From: a virus
DNA length: 37,024 bases
Virus record (IMG/VR): IMGVR_UViG_3300009285_004575
Location: 1 to 37,024 of that record
Strand: one strand, 5' to 3'
Part shown: piece after piece, positions 29,899-37,024 of the stretch
Layout of the letters: every line of letters begins with the position of its first letter
Numbering within the stretch: the stretch's first letter is position 1
Made by a program: the position numbers and the translations under genes
The notes under the pieces: model-generated
What the model was told of the DNA's origin: nothing
The model's database searches: none
The model's input: only the letters and a program-made list of their open reading frames with translations

Positions 29899-29946
29899 GT
29901 TGGCTTAAGAATTAAATTAAACGAATCAGAATCAGGAGAATAAATA

Positions 29947-30819
29947 ATGATTGGACAATTACTATCACTTGGCGCATTGGCGATTGGATTATCAGCACTT
30001 GGCAAAAAAGGAGGTGGAGGGGGTGGAGGTAGGGGTGGTAGTAGACCGTCAAGGCCTGCATCGAGACCTGCATCGAGACCATCAAGACCTGCAAGACCAT
30101 CAAAATCATCCAGCAGTTCTGCTAAAAAATCTGCGGCAAGACAGGCAAAGTCATCGGCTAAAACTGTAAAAGCTGCTAAAACAAGGGCTGTTAAGGCTGT
30201 TAAAGCTATCAAGGCTGCACAAAAGAAACAGGCAAAGAGTACGAAGAAACAATTAAAAACTACTCTGAAACAAAGAGGTAAATTACTTAAATCAACAGTA
30301 AGACAAAGGAAAAAATTAACTACTTCATTAGATAAGGAACAAAAGAAAAGAATTAAACAGGGGTTGGTCGTTGCTAAGAAAAAGAAAAGGATTGATACTC
30401 TGAAAGAAAAGATCAAAAAGGAGAAGCCTGAGAAAGTAAAAGATACGGCGGTAGACGAGAAGAAAGAAACGAAGGAAAAGGAAACGGAAGAAACGAAAGA
30501 ATTGGAATCTGGAACGGACACAGATACGAGTACTGATACGGATAGCGGGCAAGAAACGAGTTATGACGAAGGAACAGACTCCGGTAGCGAAGAAGAGACA
30601 AGTTATGACGAAAGGACTGATTCTGGTTCTGAATCGGAAGATAGTGGATATGAAGAGGAAGAATCGGAAGAGACAGAAGAAGAATATGAAGATGAAAGCG
30701 AAGATGAAGACATAGACGAAGAAGAAGAGGAGGAGGAGGAGGAGGAGGAAGAAAATGAAACGGAAGAAGAGGACAATTATAACTATACGGAAGAAGGCGA
30801 AGAAGACGAAACTGTTTAA
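29947..30819 (+). CDS. Charge-polarised protein: basic H1-like half, acidic tail
   Basis: The product has 290 residues. It starts with a hydrophobic stretch LLSLGALAIGLSALG, then a Gly-rich run, a block of Arg/Pro/Ser repeats (SRPASRPASRPSRPARPS), a Lys/Ala-rich region similar in composition to histone H1 (KAAKTRAVKAVKAIKAAQKK), and a long acidic C-terminus of Glu and Asp. This layout would suit binding DNA through the first half and shielding by the tail, or anchoring in a membrane. It is probably a core or minor virion protein. The composition, not homology, supports this. Confidence 0.6.
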   Translation: MIGQLLSLGALAIGLSALGKKGGGGGGGRGGSRPSRPASRPASRPSRPARPSKSSSSSAKKSAARQAKSSAKTVKAAKTRAVKAVKAIKAAQKKQAKSTKKQLKTTLKQRGKLLKSTVRQRKKLTTSLDKEQKKRIKQGLVVAKKKKRIDTLKEKIKKEKPEKVKDTAVDEKKETKEKETEETKELESGTDTDTSTDTDSGQETSYDEGTDSGSEEETSYDERTDSGSESEDSGYEEEESEETEEEYEDESEDEDIDEEEEEEEEEEEENETEEEDNYNYTEEGEEDETV

Positions 30820-30829
30820 GGAGTAGAAA

Positions 30830-31531
30830 ATGTTTGATTCGATTCTCGGAAGTCTTTTCGGTAATAAAAAAACAGAAACGAAAAAAGCTGTATCGAGCAA
30901 TGTTTTGAATCGAATCAAAAGAAGAAAATTAATCATTCAAAAATTTAAAAATATTAATCCGAATGATAATTCAAAAAGAGCAAAAACGGCAAAGGAATTA
31001 TTAAGTGTTTCGAAAACAGAGGGAGAACGAAAAGCTGCCCGCAAGTTTTATAAGGATGAAACAACACTTAGTAATCTAAAGAACAAGATTAAAAGTTCTG
31101 ATTCTATAAACGAGAAATTAAGTCTGGCCAGGCAAGGAAAAAGATTAGCGACCAAACAACAAAAGGAATTTTGGGAAAATCTTATAAACAAGTTGCAGAA
31201 ACGAAAACAAGCCAGAACTAGCGCAATAGAAAGTAGAAAAGAAGCATTGGTTATTACTGATACGAGTAAAGAACAAGACAAAGAAGAAGATAAAGATATG
31301 GAAATCGAAGAAAAACAGGAACAAAGCATTGAAGAAAACGAATCAGGAGAAGATACAGACAATGATTCTGATAATGATATAGAAGAGACGGAAGAAGAAG
31401 AGGAAGAGGAAGAAGAAGAGGAAGAAATAGAAGAACAAGAAGAAGATGATAACGAAGATATGGATGGAAAAGAAGAGGAAGAACGAGACGATACTTTAGG
31501 AAATGATATAAACGATAAAGATGAAAACTAA
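30830..31531 (+). CDS. Second basic-then-acidic protein
   Basis: The product has 233 residues. The first 150 are basic and helical (NRIKRRKLIIQKFKNI; ENLINKLQKRKQARTS); the last 80 are dominated by Glu and Asp. The first residues MFDSILGSLFG are hydrophobic. It resembles its upstream neighbour in charge layout and probably acts with it. No enzyme motif. Confidence 0.55.
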   Translation: MFDSILGSLFGNKKTETKKAVSSNVLNRIKRRKLIIQKFKNINPNDNSKRAKTAKELLSVSKTEGERKAARKFYKDETTLSNLKNKIKSSDSINEKLSLARQGKRLATKQQKEFWENLINKLQKRKQARTSAIESRKEALVITDTSKEQDKEEDKDMEIEEKQEQSIEENESGEDTDNDSDNDIEETEEEEEEEEEEEEIEEQEEDDNEDMDGKEEEERDDTLGNDINDKDEN

Positions 31532-31553
31532 AATTCAACATAAGGAATAATCA

Positions 31554-31835
31554 ATGGCAAGTATTGAAGCTGGCAGTAAACAAATAAGTGAAGGGTTGAA
31601 AAAAGGTACAGATATTTTAACGAATCTTTTCGATTCAGTAAAAAAAATAGTTCCTGACAGTGGCTATTCCGCTTCTAAACCTATAAAGAGTGGTGAGACG
31701 GTCGAGATACGAGCTGGCGAGAAAAGCACAAAAAGCTCTGGTGGTTTTTTGGAAAAAATTATGAATAAAAAAGTTCTCGTTCCGATATTGGTGATTGCTG
31801 GAATTTATTTTGGTCTTAAAAAATTAACAAGATAA
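31554..31835 (+). CDS. Small protein with C-terminal membrane anchor
   Basis: The product has 93 residues. A hydrophobic segment VLVPILVIAGIYFGL lies near the C-terminus, preceded by Lys and followed by KKLTR, so it is a single-span tail anchor. The N-terminal part is helical (GSKQISEGLKKGTDILTNLF). Membrane-anchored minor virion proteins are found in internal-membrane phages, but the assignment is inference. Confidence 0.5.
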   Translation: MASIEAGSKQISEGLKKGTDILTNLFDSVKKIVPDSGYSASKPIKSGETVEIRAGEKSTKSSGGFLEKIMNKKVLVPILVIAGIYFGLKKLTR

Positions 31836-31848
31836 AAAAGAAAAAAAT

Positions 31849-32088
31849 ATGAAATGGTATGTTGGAGTGCAAAAACCTTACAGTAGTCCCCGTGTTGGTA
31901 TTGTATTTCCATATAGTGGAAAAGTAACCGAAAAGAAATTTGGAGAATTAATAGGATATGTTTTTGGTGGATACGGTTCTAAAAAAGAAGCATGGAATGT
32001 TGCAATGTATCAAGGATTTATTCCAGTTTCAAAAACGTATAGACAGGTGAAAAGTGCAATTACAAATAAACAATATTTTTTAGCGTAA
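31849..32088 (+). CDS. Small hypothetical protein
   Basis: The product has 79 residues, rich in Tyr, Gly and Val (SSPRVGIVFPYSGKV; IGYVFGGYGSKKEAW). It may be a small alpha/beta virion protein. The family is not recognised. Confidence 0.45.
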   Translation: MKWYVGVQKPYSSPRVGIVFPYSGKVTEKKFGELIGYVFGGYGSKKEAWNVAMYQGFIPVSKTYRQVKSAITNKQYFLA

Positions 32089-32110
32089 TTATTTTTTAAG
32101 GAGATTTATT

Positions 32111-33421
32111 ATGCCTCAGTTAACGGTATTGAGCGGTGTTGGCTGCCCTCCGAGAAGAGGAACGATACGATTGAGAGAAAGATTGAGATCGAGATCGAAA
32201 CTAAGGACAAGATCAAAAAGATTATTATTAAGATCAAAAAGAAAAAAAAGAAGAAACAGTAGACTGGGTCTTGGTTTTTTCAAGTGTGCTACAAAAAGTA
32301 GAAATGTCGATCCTTCTTCTCATCGTCATTTAAGTAAGTCTATGATTAGTCGTCATCACAGAATCAATAGCATAATGAAACGGTTCAAGGTAAAGAAACT
32401 GAAATTTAAAGCTACTACGAAAAGAAAAAAAAGAGCAAAGAAGAGGAAAATTATTAGTCACGTAAGTTCTATTGGAAATCTTTATGGGGGTGTAATGAGT
32501 ATGCGGAAACGAAGGAAGACTAAAAGGTCGAAGGGGAGAACGTTGGCACGAAGGGCTGGTGTTCGCAGAGGGAAATGTAAAAAGGTTGGAAAAAGGAGAG
32601 TTTGTAGGACTCGAAGGGGGAAAGGACATATTCGTAAAGATACGAAAGGACGTAAACATAACTCAACTGGTAAATTTTCAATGAGAGGTATCGGGGGTGT
32701 CGGCGGGTTCGGATTAGCTAATGTTGGTGCGTTCAGGGCTGATTCTTGCGCTCACAGAGTTTCTAGGGCTGGTTACGGTGGTTGGAGAAAGAAAAGGAGA
32801 CATAGTAAAAGAAGGTCGAGAGGTCTTTTCGGATTAGGAAATATTGGAATATCAATGCCGAAGGTAAGCTCAATCACATCCATGCTACCATCGTTAAACA
32901 TTAACAGTTTGAAGAAATACGGTGCGGTTGTTTCCGGTATGACCACACCTTTGTTATTGCAACGCTTCCTGCCTAAGAATTTGACATTTGGCTGGAAAGG
33001 GCTTTTAACATATTTGGGTCTTGGCGGTGTAACGATAATGGTTAGCAAGAAAGTACCGTTTATGAAATCTAATTCTGACGAAATAGCGGTCGGTGTTGGT
33101 GCTGGATTTATCTTTAAGATTTTCCAAGACGTTATATTCAAGAGGTCGTTATTTCCGGCACAGAGTATCAAGGGTATAGCATATTTGGACGGTGTTGATG
33201 CTTGTACAAACTGTTCAAACGTTGGTGATTGCAGCGATGTTGGCAGGTGTTTGGGTTATTCCGATGATGAAATTGGTGAGATAGGCGATTATGACGATGT
33301 TGATGGCTTGGAAGATTATGATGACGTTGACGGAATAGGTGACGATGATAATGATGAGGTTGGTGCTTACGCTTCATATGATTATGACAGTCGTGGCGAA
33401 GAAGAAGGAGATGATGATTAA
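32111..33421 (+). CDS. Large Arg/Lys-rich protein with acidic C-terminus
   Basis: The product has 436 residues with AAGGAG upstream. The first 190 residues are extremely basic (RLRERLRSRSKLRTRSKRL). Residues about 240-355 hold a helical or membrane-like domain (LGLGGVTIMVSKKVPFM; VGVGAGFIFKIFQDVIF). The C-terminal 70 residues are acidic with a repeated DYDDVDG. The shape is that of a DNA-binding or internal virion protein with a membrane-associated part. The acidic tail may neutralise the basic arm during assembly. Not assigned to a family. Confidence 0.6.
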   Translation: MPQLTVLSGVGCPPRRGTIRLRERLRSRSKLRTRSKRLLLRSKRKKRRNSRLGLGFFKCATKSRNVDPSSHRHLSKSMISRHHRINSIMKRFKVKKLKFKATTKRKKRAKKRKIISHVSSIGNLYGGVMSMRKRRKTKRSKGRTLARRAGVRRGKCKKVGKRRVCRTRRGKGHIRKDTKGRKHNSTGKFSMRGIGGVGGFGLANVGAFRADSCAHRVSRAGYGGWRKKRRHSKRRSRGLFGLGNIGISMPKVSSITSMLPSLNINSLKKYGAVVSGMTTPLLLQRFLPKNLTFGWKGLLTYLGLGGVTIMVSKKVPFMKSNSDEIAVGVGAGFIFKIFQDVIFKRSLFPAQSIKGIAYLDGVDACTNCSNVGDCSDVGRCLGYSDDEIGEIGDYDDVDGLEDYDDVDGIGDDDNDEVGAYASYDYDSRGEEEGDDD

Positions 33422-33446
33422 GTAAAAATTGTAAAAAAATAATTCG

Positions 33447-33469
33447 TCTCCGATCTGATCAATCGGAGA
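33447..33469 (+). promoter_or_regulatory. Hairpin in the 200-bp gap before the capsid-like gene
   Basis: TCTCCGAT (33447-33454) pairs with ATCGGAGA (33462-33469), loop 7 nt. Further short pairings follow (CCAGA/TCTGG and AACC/GGTT near 33537-33573; AAAGTT/AACTTT near 33588-33600). There is no U-tract of note and no gene in 33422-33620. It may be a structured leader or processing site. Confidence 0.35.
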
Positions 33470-33620
33470 TTCGGTATGTCAGATGTCCGATGCGCACAAA
33501 CTCTGATATTGGTTTTCGGTAATCCAATTGTAATAAACCGATGGTTGTCCAGAGCCGATACGATCTGGTTGGTTACGAAAGTTATCCATTAAAACTTTTT
33601 ACAGAATAGGAGAAAATTGA

Positions 33621-34535
33621 ATGTTAGATGATTATGAAGAAATCAGTGATGATATGGAAGATTATGATGATTTGCTCGGTGATTTGAGCGATGATGAAGC
33701 AGAAGATGTCGGGGCGTTTATGGTGATGGACGGGTACGAACTTGATGGAATTATTGGCGATATTGGAGCTTCCCCTCGTAAGAAGAAGCTTGCCAGAGCA
33801 GCTAAGAGAATCAAGGTCAAGGCGAAGAGAAGGGGTGTACCTTCCAAAAAATTGTATCGAAAAGCGAAGCAAAGGAAAAGGGCTAAAAAGGCTGGGAAAA
33901 AGATGAAGTCGTTTGGTGGAAAGAGTATGGTTTGTGGTGTTCAAGCTCCTTGCGCCGGACTGTTGCCGAAGAACGAGCCTGTCTATGATACGGAAAGACT
34001 GAGTGCGACACAGGCCGCTGGCGACGTAACGTTCTTTGCAATACCGGAAGGACAGAGTTCGAGCGTATCCGGTTCAGCCATAACCAAATCGAAATATCAT
34101 ACCAACATGACTGCGGTCAAGATGTTGCCTGTGCCGCAAAGATTCGATGTGTTTGGTCTTTCTTGGTGTATGGATAGCGCTACCGTTGCAGCCGTAAATG
34201 ACATAAGAAATAAGTGTGCTGTTCAATTTTATATCGGCAATACTCCTTATGCAACATTAAGACTTTCGTTGATACCGTTTTATAGTTCTGTTAATGCCGC
34301 TTTTGACGGTACTAATGGTGCAGTTCCTAACGTTGCTTGGTGTACAGGCCCCAAAGAGATGTATGATCTGAGGACTTTCGATCTTGACAGTGGTGTTTTG
34401 ATTCCGCAAAGAATTGCATTGCAGGAAAATTTCAGCGTTATTCTGAAGATTGACTCTGCGCTTAATATGAGTGCGGCTAAAGATGTTTGTTTCACGTTGC
34501 ATGGTATTAAGTGGACAGAGATTCGTCAGGGTTAA
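33621..34535 (+). CDS. Putative capsid-type protein with acidic/basic N-terminal arm
   Basis: The product has 304 residues with AGGAG upstream. The N-terminus is first very acidic (DDYEEISDDMEDYDDLLGDL), then basic (KKKLARAAKRIKVKAKRRG), and from about residue 110 becomes a beta-rich domain. That domain has GDVTFFAIPEGQSS, TKSKYHTNMTAVKMLPVPQR, DVFGLSW, and ends DVCFTLHGIKWTEI. The pattern of N-terminal arm plus jelly-roll-like body, with the PxPQRFDVxG motif, recalls capsid proteins I have seen in uncultured tailless phages. The fold is inferred. It is the strongest candidate for a major virion protein in the window. Confidence 0.55.
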   Translation: MLDDYEEISDDMEDYDDLLGDLSDDEAEDVGAFMVMDGYELDGIIGDIGASPRKKKLARAAKRIKVKAKRRGVPSKKLYRKAKQRKRAKKAGKKMKSFGGKSMVCGVQAPCAGLLPKNEPVYDTERLSATQAAGDVTFFAIPEGQSSSVSGSAITKSKYHTNMTAVKMLPVPQRFDVFGLSWCMDSATVAAVNDIRNKCAVQFYIGNTPYATLRLSLIPFYSSVNAAFDGTNGAVPNVAWCTGPKEMYDLRTFDLDSGVLIPQRIALQENFSVILKIDSALNMSAAKDVCFTLHGIKWTEIRQG

Positions 34536-34583
34536 TCGTTGTAATTGTTGAGTTGTATCGTTCTTTTTATGTTTATTGTTATT

Positions 34584-34626
34584 AATAGGTGTGGGGTTAA
34601 GCAAAAAATCTCACACCTATTTTTTT
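34584..34626 (+). terminator. Intrinsic terminator after the capsid-like gene
   Basis: AATAGGTGTGGG (34584-34595) pairs with CTCACACCTATT (34610-34621), with one G-U, and T's continue to 34626. The loop is GTTAAGCAAAAAAT. A strong stem with U-tract, partly ending transcription after the most likely major virion gene. Confidence 0.85.
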
Positions 34627-34657
34627 AGAAATTTTCTCAAAAAGGTGGATAAAACCT

Positions 34658-35443
34658 ATGATGACAAGAGATAAAGTAAAGGAATATTTGTACAAAATCG
34701 GTGCAAATAGAAGCTGGAGCGTACTTCCGCATTCATCTATTTCGACCGTTGCCAACGGTGCTGGTTCAGTCGTTATTGTTACTCCGTCACGTTATGATTT
34801 TCTAGTAAAAGCCATATCGGGCAGAAGTACAGGATCATACCTGTTAAACTTTCTGGGCAGTGGGAAATCTGAACTACTCAGTAATAAACCACTTCACAAT
34901 TCTACCGTTATCGGCACTGGCAATCTTCCCTATCCGTTACCTTTTCCTATTATACTAAGAAGGAGCGGTAGCTTTGTAGTAGACGTTTCCGATCTTTCCG
35001 GTGCTGCTAATACTATTGAGATTCAGCTTCACGGAATAGCTCTTTATCAAGAAAAAGATACGGAATCGCTCATACAAAAATATTTAGGAATGATTCCTTA
35101 TTTTTATACTACGGATTCTACCTTTGCGCTTACCACTGCCGATGCTACTAAAAATATTTCGCTTGTTAATAGTCATGATTTTTTATGGACTCAGTGGACA
35201 TATACAGATACAAACGCAACCACAACTATTGATATTAAATTACAAGCTACGGACGGAAGGACGTTGCATCCACCAGACTTGTATATAGATTTACAAGCAG
35301 TTACAGGTGGCGCACAATATCCGAAGAAGTTGGAGCATCCAACACCACTATACGGAGGTAATACCTTTAGCGTTACGGCGAGAGATACGGCTGGTGCAAA
35401 TACGCTATATCTTACTTTTGGTGGAATAGCATTGTATAAATAG
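34658..35443 (+). CDS. Two-domain beta-sandwich protein (possible capsid/minor virion)
   Basis: The product has 261 residues. It has two similar halves. The first ends NTIEIQLHGIALYQ (about residue 130); the second begins FYTTDSTFALTTADATKNIS and ends NTLYLTFGGIALYK. Each half is a series of strands with a shared final G-I-A-L-Y motif, which points to an internal duplication of a beta-sandwich domain. The second half matches a recurrent phage protein with DFLWTQWTY and DGRTLHPPDL. Two tandem jelly-rolls would be expected for a double jelly-roll capsid protein, but each half is only about 120 residues. Confidence 0.55.
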   Translation: MMTRDKVKEYLYKIGANRSWSVLPHSSISTVANGAGSVVIVTPSRYDFLVKAISGRSTGSYLLNFLGSGKSELLSNKPLHNSTVIGTGNLPYPLPFPIILRRSGSFVVDVSDLSGAANTIEIQLHGIALYQEKDTESLIQKYLGMIPYFYTTDSTFALTTADATKNISLVNSHDFLWTQWTYTDTNATTTIDIKLQATDGRTLHPPDLYIDLQAVTGGAQYPKKLEHPTPLYGGNTFSVTARDTAGANTLYLTFGGIALYK

Positions 35444-35444
35444 T

Positions 35445-35561
35445 ATGGATAAAAATCTTCTTAAAAAATCAGGCACAGTAGCGGTAATAATTATTTTCTG
35501 TCTAGTCGTTGGATGGTTCGGTATCGAACTTTCAGAAATATTGTATTGGAGGGTAGATTGA
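35445..35561 (+). CDS. Small membrane protein (38 aa)
   Basis: ATG 35445 lies one base after the previous stop. The product MDKNLLKKSGTVAVIIIFCL then VVGWFGIELSEILYWRVD has one clear membrane span. A very small virion or membrane protein is plausible. The next gene begins three bases later, at ATG 35564. Confidence 0.4.
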   Translation: MDKNLLKKSGTVAVIIIFCLVVGWFGIELSEILYWRVD

Positions 35562-35563
35562 TC

Positions 35564-36145
35564 ATGAATAAATGTTTAAAACTTAAAAGCACACGGCATG
35601 ATTTTTTTAATTTACCGGAAAACAAAATTCCGATAAATGAGTATGAAAAAGAAGTAGCTCTATCTAAAACTGAATTGTATAAAGTTTTCGACATGGTGTT
35701 GAGAAAGAATGCGAAAACATTCACATCAAGAGAAAGCATATTTCTGGCGAATCAGCGTACATTTATTCAAACATCTGGCAAAATAACCGTTCCTATAGCT
35801 GTTGGCAGTGTTTATGGAACAGCAACAGTAATAGATTATACTTTGCCATTGAGGAGTGAAGGGTTTGTACATGAGTTCGGTATTGGATATGTGACTCCGA
35901 ACGGACAAGAAAAAATATTACTAAATTTCCTAGTCAATGATAAGATTGAACCAGGACTGTCCCAGCAAAGGTTTACTGAGTCTTTTGATACGCCACGACC
36001 TATAAAAATTCCACTGCCATCGAATAGTACCAATCTTAAAGTTATTGCATATAATATTGATGATGTAGCGCCATACGAAATCAAGGTTACAATGGTTGGA
36101 TACTGGCAATATTTAGAATCTGATAAAGACCAACTAATCAAATAA
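35564..36145 (+). CDS. Beta-rich structural protein
   Basis: ATG 35564 is preferred (193 residues), with GGAGGG upstream. The N-terminal 60 residues are helical and charged. The rest is a beta domain: KITVPIAVGSVYGTATVIDY, VHEFGIGYVTPNGQEKILLN, and an ending with YEIKVTMVGYWQYLES. The last strand repeats the G-x-x-x-Y signature of its neighbours. It is a likely member of the same beta-sandwich family. Confidence 0.5.
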   Translation: MNKCLKLKSTRHDFFNLPENKIPINEYEKEVALSKTELYKVFDMVLRKNAKTFTSRESIFLANQRTFIQTSGKITVPIAVGSVYGTATVIDYTLPLRSEGFVHEFGIGYVTPNGQEKILLNFLVNDKIEPGLSQQRFTESFDTPRPIKIPLPSNSTNLKVIAYNIDDVAPYEIKVTMVGYWQYLESDKDQLIK

Positions 36146-36146
36146 C

Positions 36147-36872
36147 ATGAAAAAATATAAATTCTTATCATATTTTTTTTTGTTTGTATCGTTCTTTGGG
36201 TTAATTCATGGTGTAAATGCTGAAATTGCTAAAACATTACTAGGCACAACCACGACCAATCCGACCGGAACATATACGTCCGCGCCAAAACCAACGACCG
36301 GTTATACCTGGTTTCGCGGACATATCATAACGGATGGTAGTAATGGGGCAGAAAATCAACCTACTGGATATATTGAACAATCGCTCAATCCATCAGCGCC
36401 ATTGAGTTATCACGGTACGAACACGATTACTTTTTCGAGGTCGGGACAGCTTTGGACAGGTTCGATAAATTCTGCAATTATTGGACAATATGCAAGGCTG
36501 GTAATTGGTAATTTTGGCGATGCCTCGTTATTGGCTATTAACTGGTTCGTAACACCAGAAACGTCTGTCAGCACTACGTTAAATCTTACTACGACCCCAA
36601 TTGCTTCGGGTACAGTGAAAACGGTAGGAATGTCAAGCATAACATTGATAGAAGCTAATACGAGTCGAAAGTATATACTAATAATTAATACGGGTAATCA
36701 AGATTTGTACGTAGACCCTGATAGTCCTGCTGATTCTAATACTGCACGCATATTCATTTCTGGTGGTAATGGTTCGTATGAAAAAGAAAGCATGGCATCT
36801 ATTTATACCGGTGCATTTTATTGCATAACGGCTACGGGAACAACAGAAGTGAGGGTATTTGAAAATAATTAA
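36147..36872 (+). CDS. Secreted beta-rich structural/receptor protein
   Basis: The product has 241 residues. MKKYKFLSYFFLFVSFFG then LIHGVNA is a Sec signal peptide. The mature protein is Thr/Ser/Asn-rich and beta-like. Its second half, ANTSRKYILIINTGNQDLYV then GGNGSYEKESMASIYTGAFY and GTTEVRVFENN, is a typical phage surface beta-sandwich. Possible spike, capsid or receptor-binding protein. The export signal is unusual for a virion protein of a tailed phage. Confidence 0.55.
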   Translation: MKKYKFLSYFFLFVSFFGLIHGVNAEIAKTLLGTTTTNPTGTYTSAPKPTTGYTWFRGHIITDGSNGAENQPTGYIEQSLNPSAPLSYHGTNTITFSRSGQLWTGSINSAIIGQYARLVIGNFGDASLLAINWFVTPETSVSTTLNLTTTPIASGTVKTVGMSSITLIEANTSRKYILIINTGNQDLYVDPDSPADSNTARIFISGGNGSYEKESMASIYTGAFYCITATGTTEVRVFENN

Positions 36873-37024
36873 AAAAATAATAAAAAAAGAAAACAAATTA
36901 TTGATTCTTCTGGTTTGTCTTTTCTTGTTTTTGATAAGTAATCAAAATTTTGCCGGATATAACGTACCAAACAAACACGGAAGTCAATTATTTACTGAAA
37001 CCGGCACTTTTATTGTACCTAGTG
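36859..37024 (+). CDS. Secreted fibre-like protein, N-terminal part (3' end outside window)
   Basis: A TTG start at 36859 overlaps the previous gene, with GAGGG just upstream. The product runs MKIIKKIIKKENKLLILLVC then LFLFLISNQNFAGYN, a Sec signal peptide, followed by HGSQLFTETGTFIVPS up to the edge. The last part resembles the FTxTGTFxVPxG start seen in phage fibre and surface proteins. The gene continues beyond the window. Confidence 0.5.
   Translation, partial: MKIIKKIIKKENKLLILLVCLFLFLISNQNFAGYNVPNKHGSQLFTETGTFIVPS

Noticed and set aside
29877-30936. Long minus-strand ORFs (214 and 202 codons) rich in Phe, Leu and Ser
   Set aside because: They are reverse readings of Glu/Lys-rich low-complexity coding sequence.

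Overview
This AT-rich 37 kb window looks like part of a bacterial double-stranded DNA virus, or a virus-derived element. Essentially every supportable gene is on the + strand. Genes are packed head to tail with many ATGA or TGATG overlaps, Shine-Dalgarno sites of the AGGAG type and sigma70-like promoters (TTGACA, 17 bp, TATATT or TATATA), so the host is probably an ordinary bacterium. I cannot name its phylum. No terminase, portal, tail, integrase, rRNA or tRNA gene is visible; packaging genes may lie outside the window.

Layout. (1) 1-7260: the end of a RelE/YafQ-like toxin, small phage genes, DUF3310, a flavin-dependent thymidylate synthase (thyX) split by an HNH intein, an SMC/RecF-like ATPase, a macro-domain protein, a DnaJ-type zinc-finger protein and a radical SAM protein with an odd tail. 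(2) 7260-9530: small Cys-rich genes, arrays of a degenerate 8-bp repeat, a structured-RNA-like element and a strong promoter. (3) 9530-18500: a ribbon-helix-helix regulator, Cys-rich proteins, an SNF2-type helicase with an HNH endonuclease encoded inside it in another frame, a DNA methyltransferase, an XPD/DinG-like helicase with a LAGLIDADG intein, and an RNA ligase. (4) 18500-27200: membrane and zinc-ribbon proteins, one membrane gene split by an amber codon, a second promoter with a structured leader, a second SNF2-type helicase, a second copy of the structured element, paralogous Cys-rich proteins and a winged-helix protein, ending at a strong terminator. (5) 27200-37024: the probable virion module. 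It holds secreted beta-rich proteins, a transglutaminase-like protein, three proteins with basic and acidic halves, and a run of probable jelly-roll-type capsid or spike proteins.

The first four regions supply nucleotide synthesis (ThyX), DNA unwinding and repair (two SNF2-type helicases, the XPD-like helicase, the SMC-like ATPase), DNA modification (methyltransferase) and RNA repair (RNA ligase, macro domain). Three separate homing endonucleases have invaded core genes. The fifth region has no tail genes. It combines Sec signal peptides, charge-polarised core proteins and a family of beta-sandwich proteins with a shared C-terminal signature, which suggests a tailless or membrane-associated virion of a type I cannot assign.
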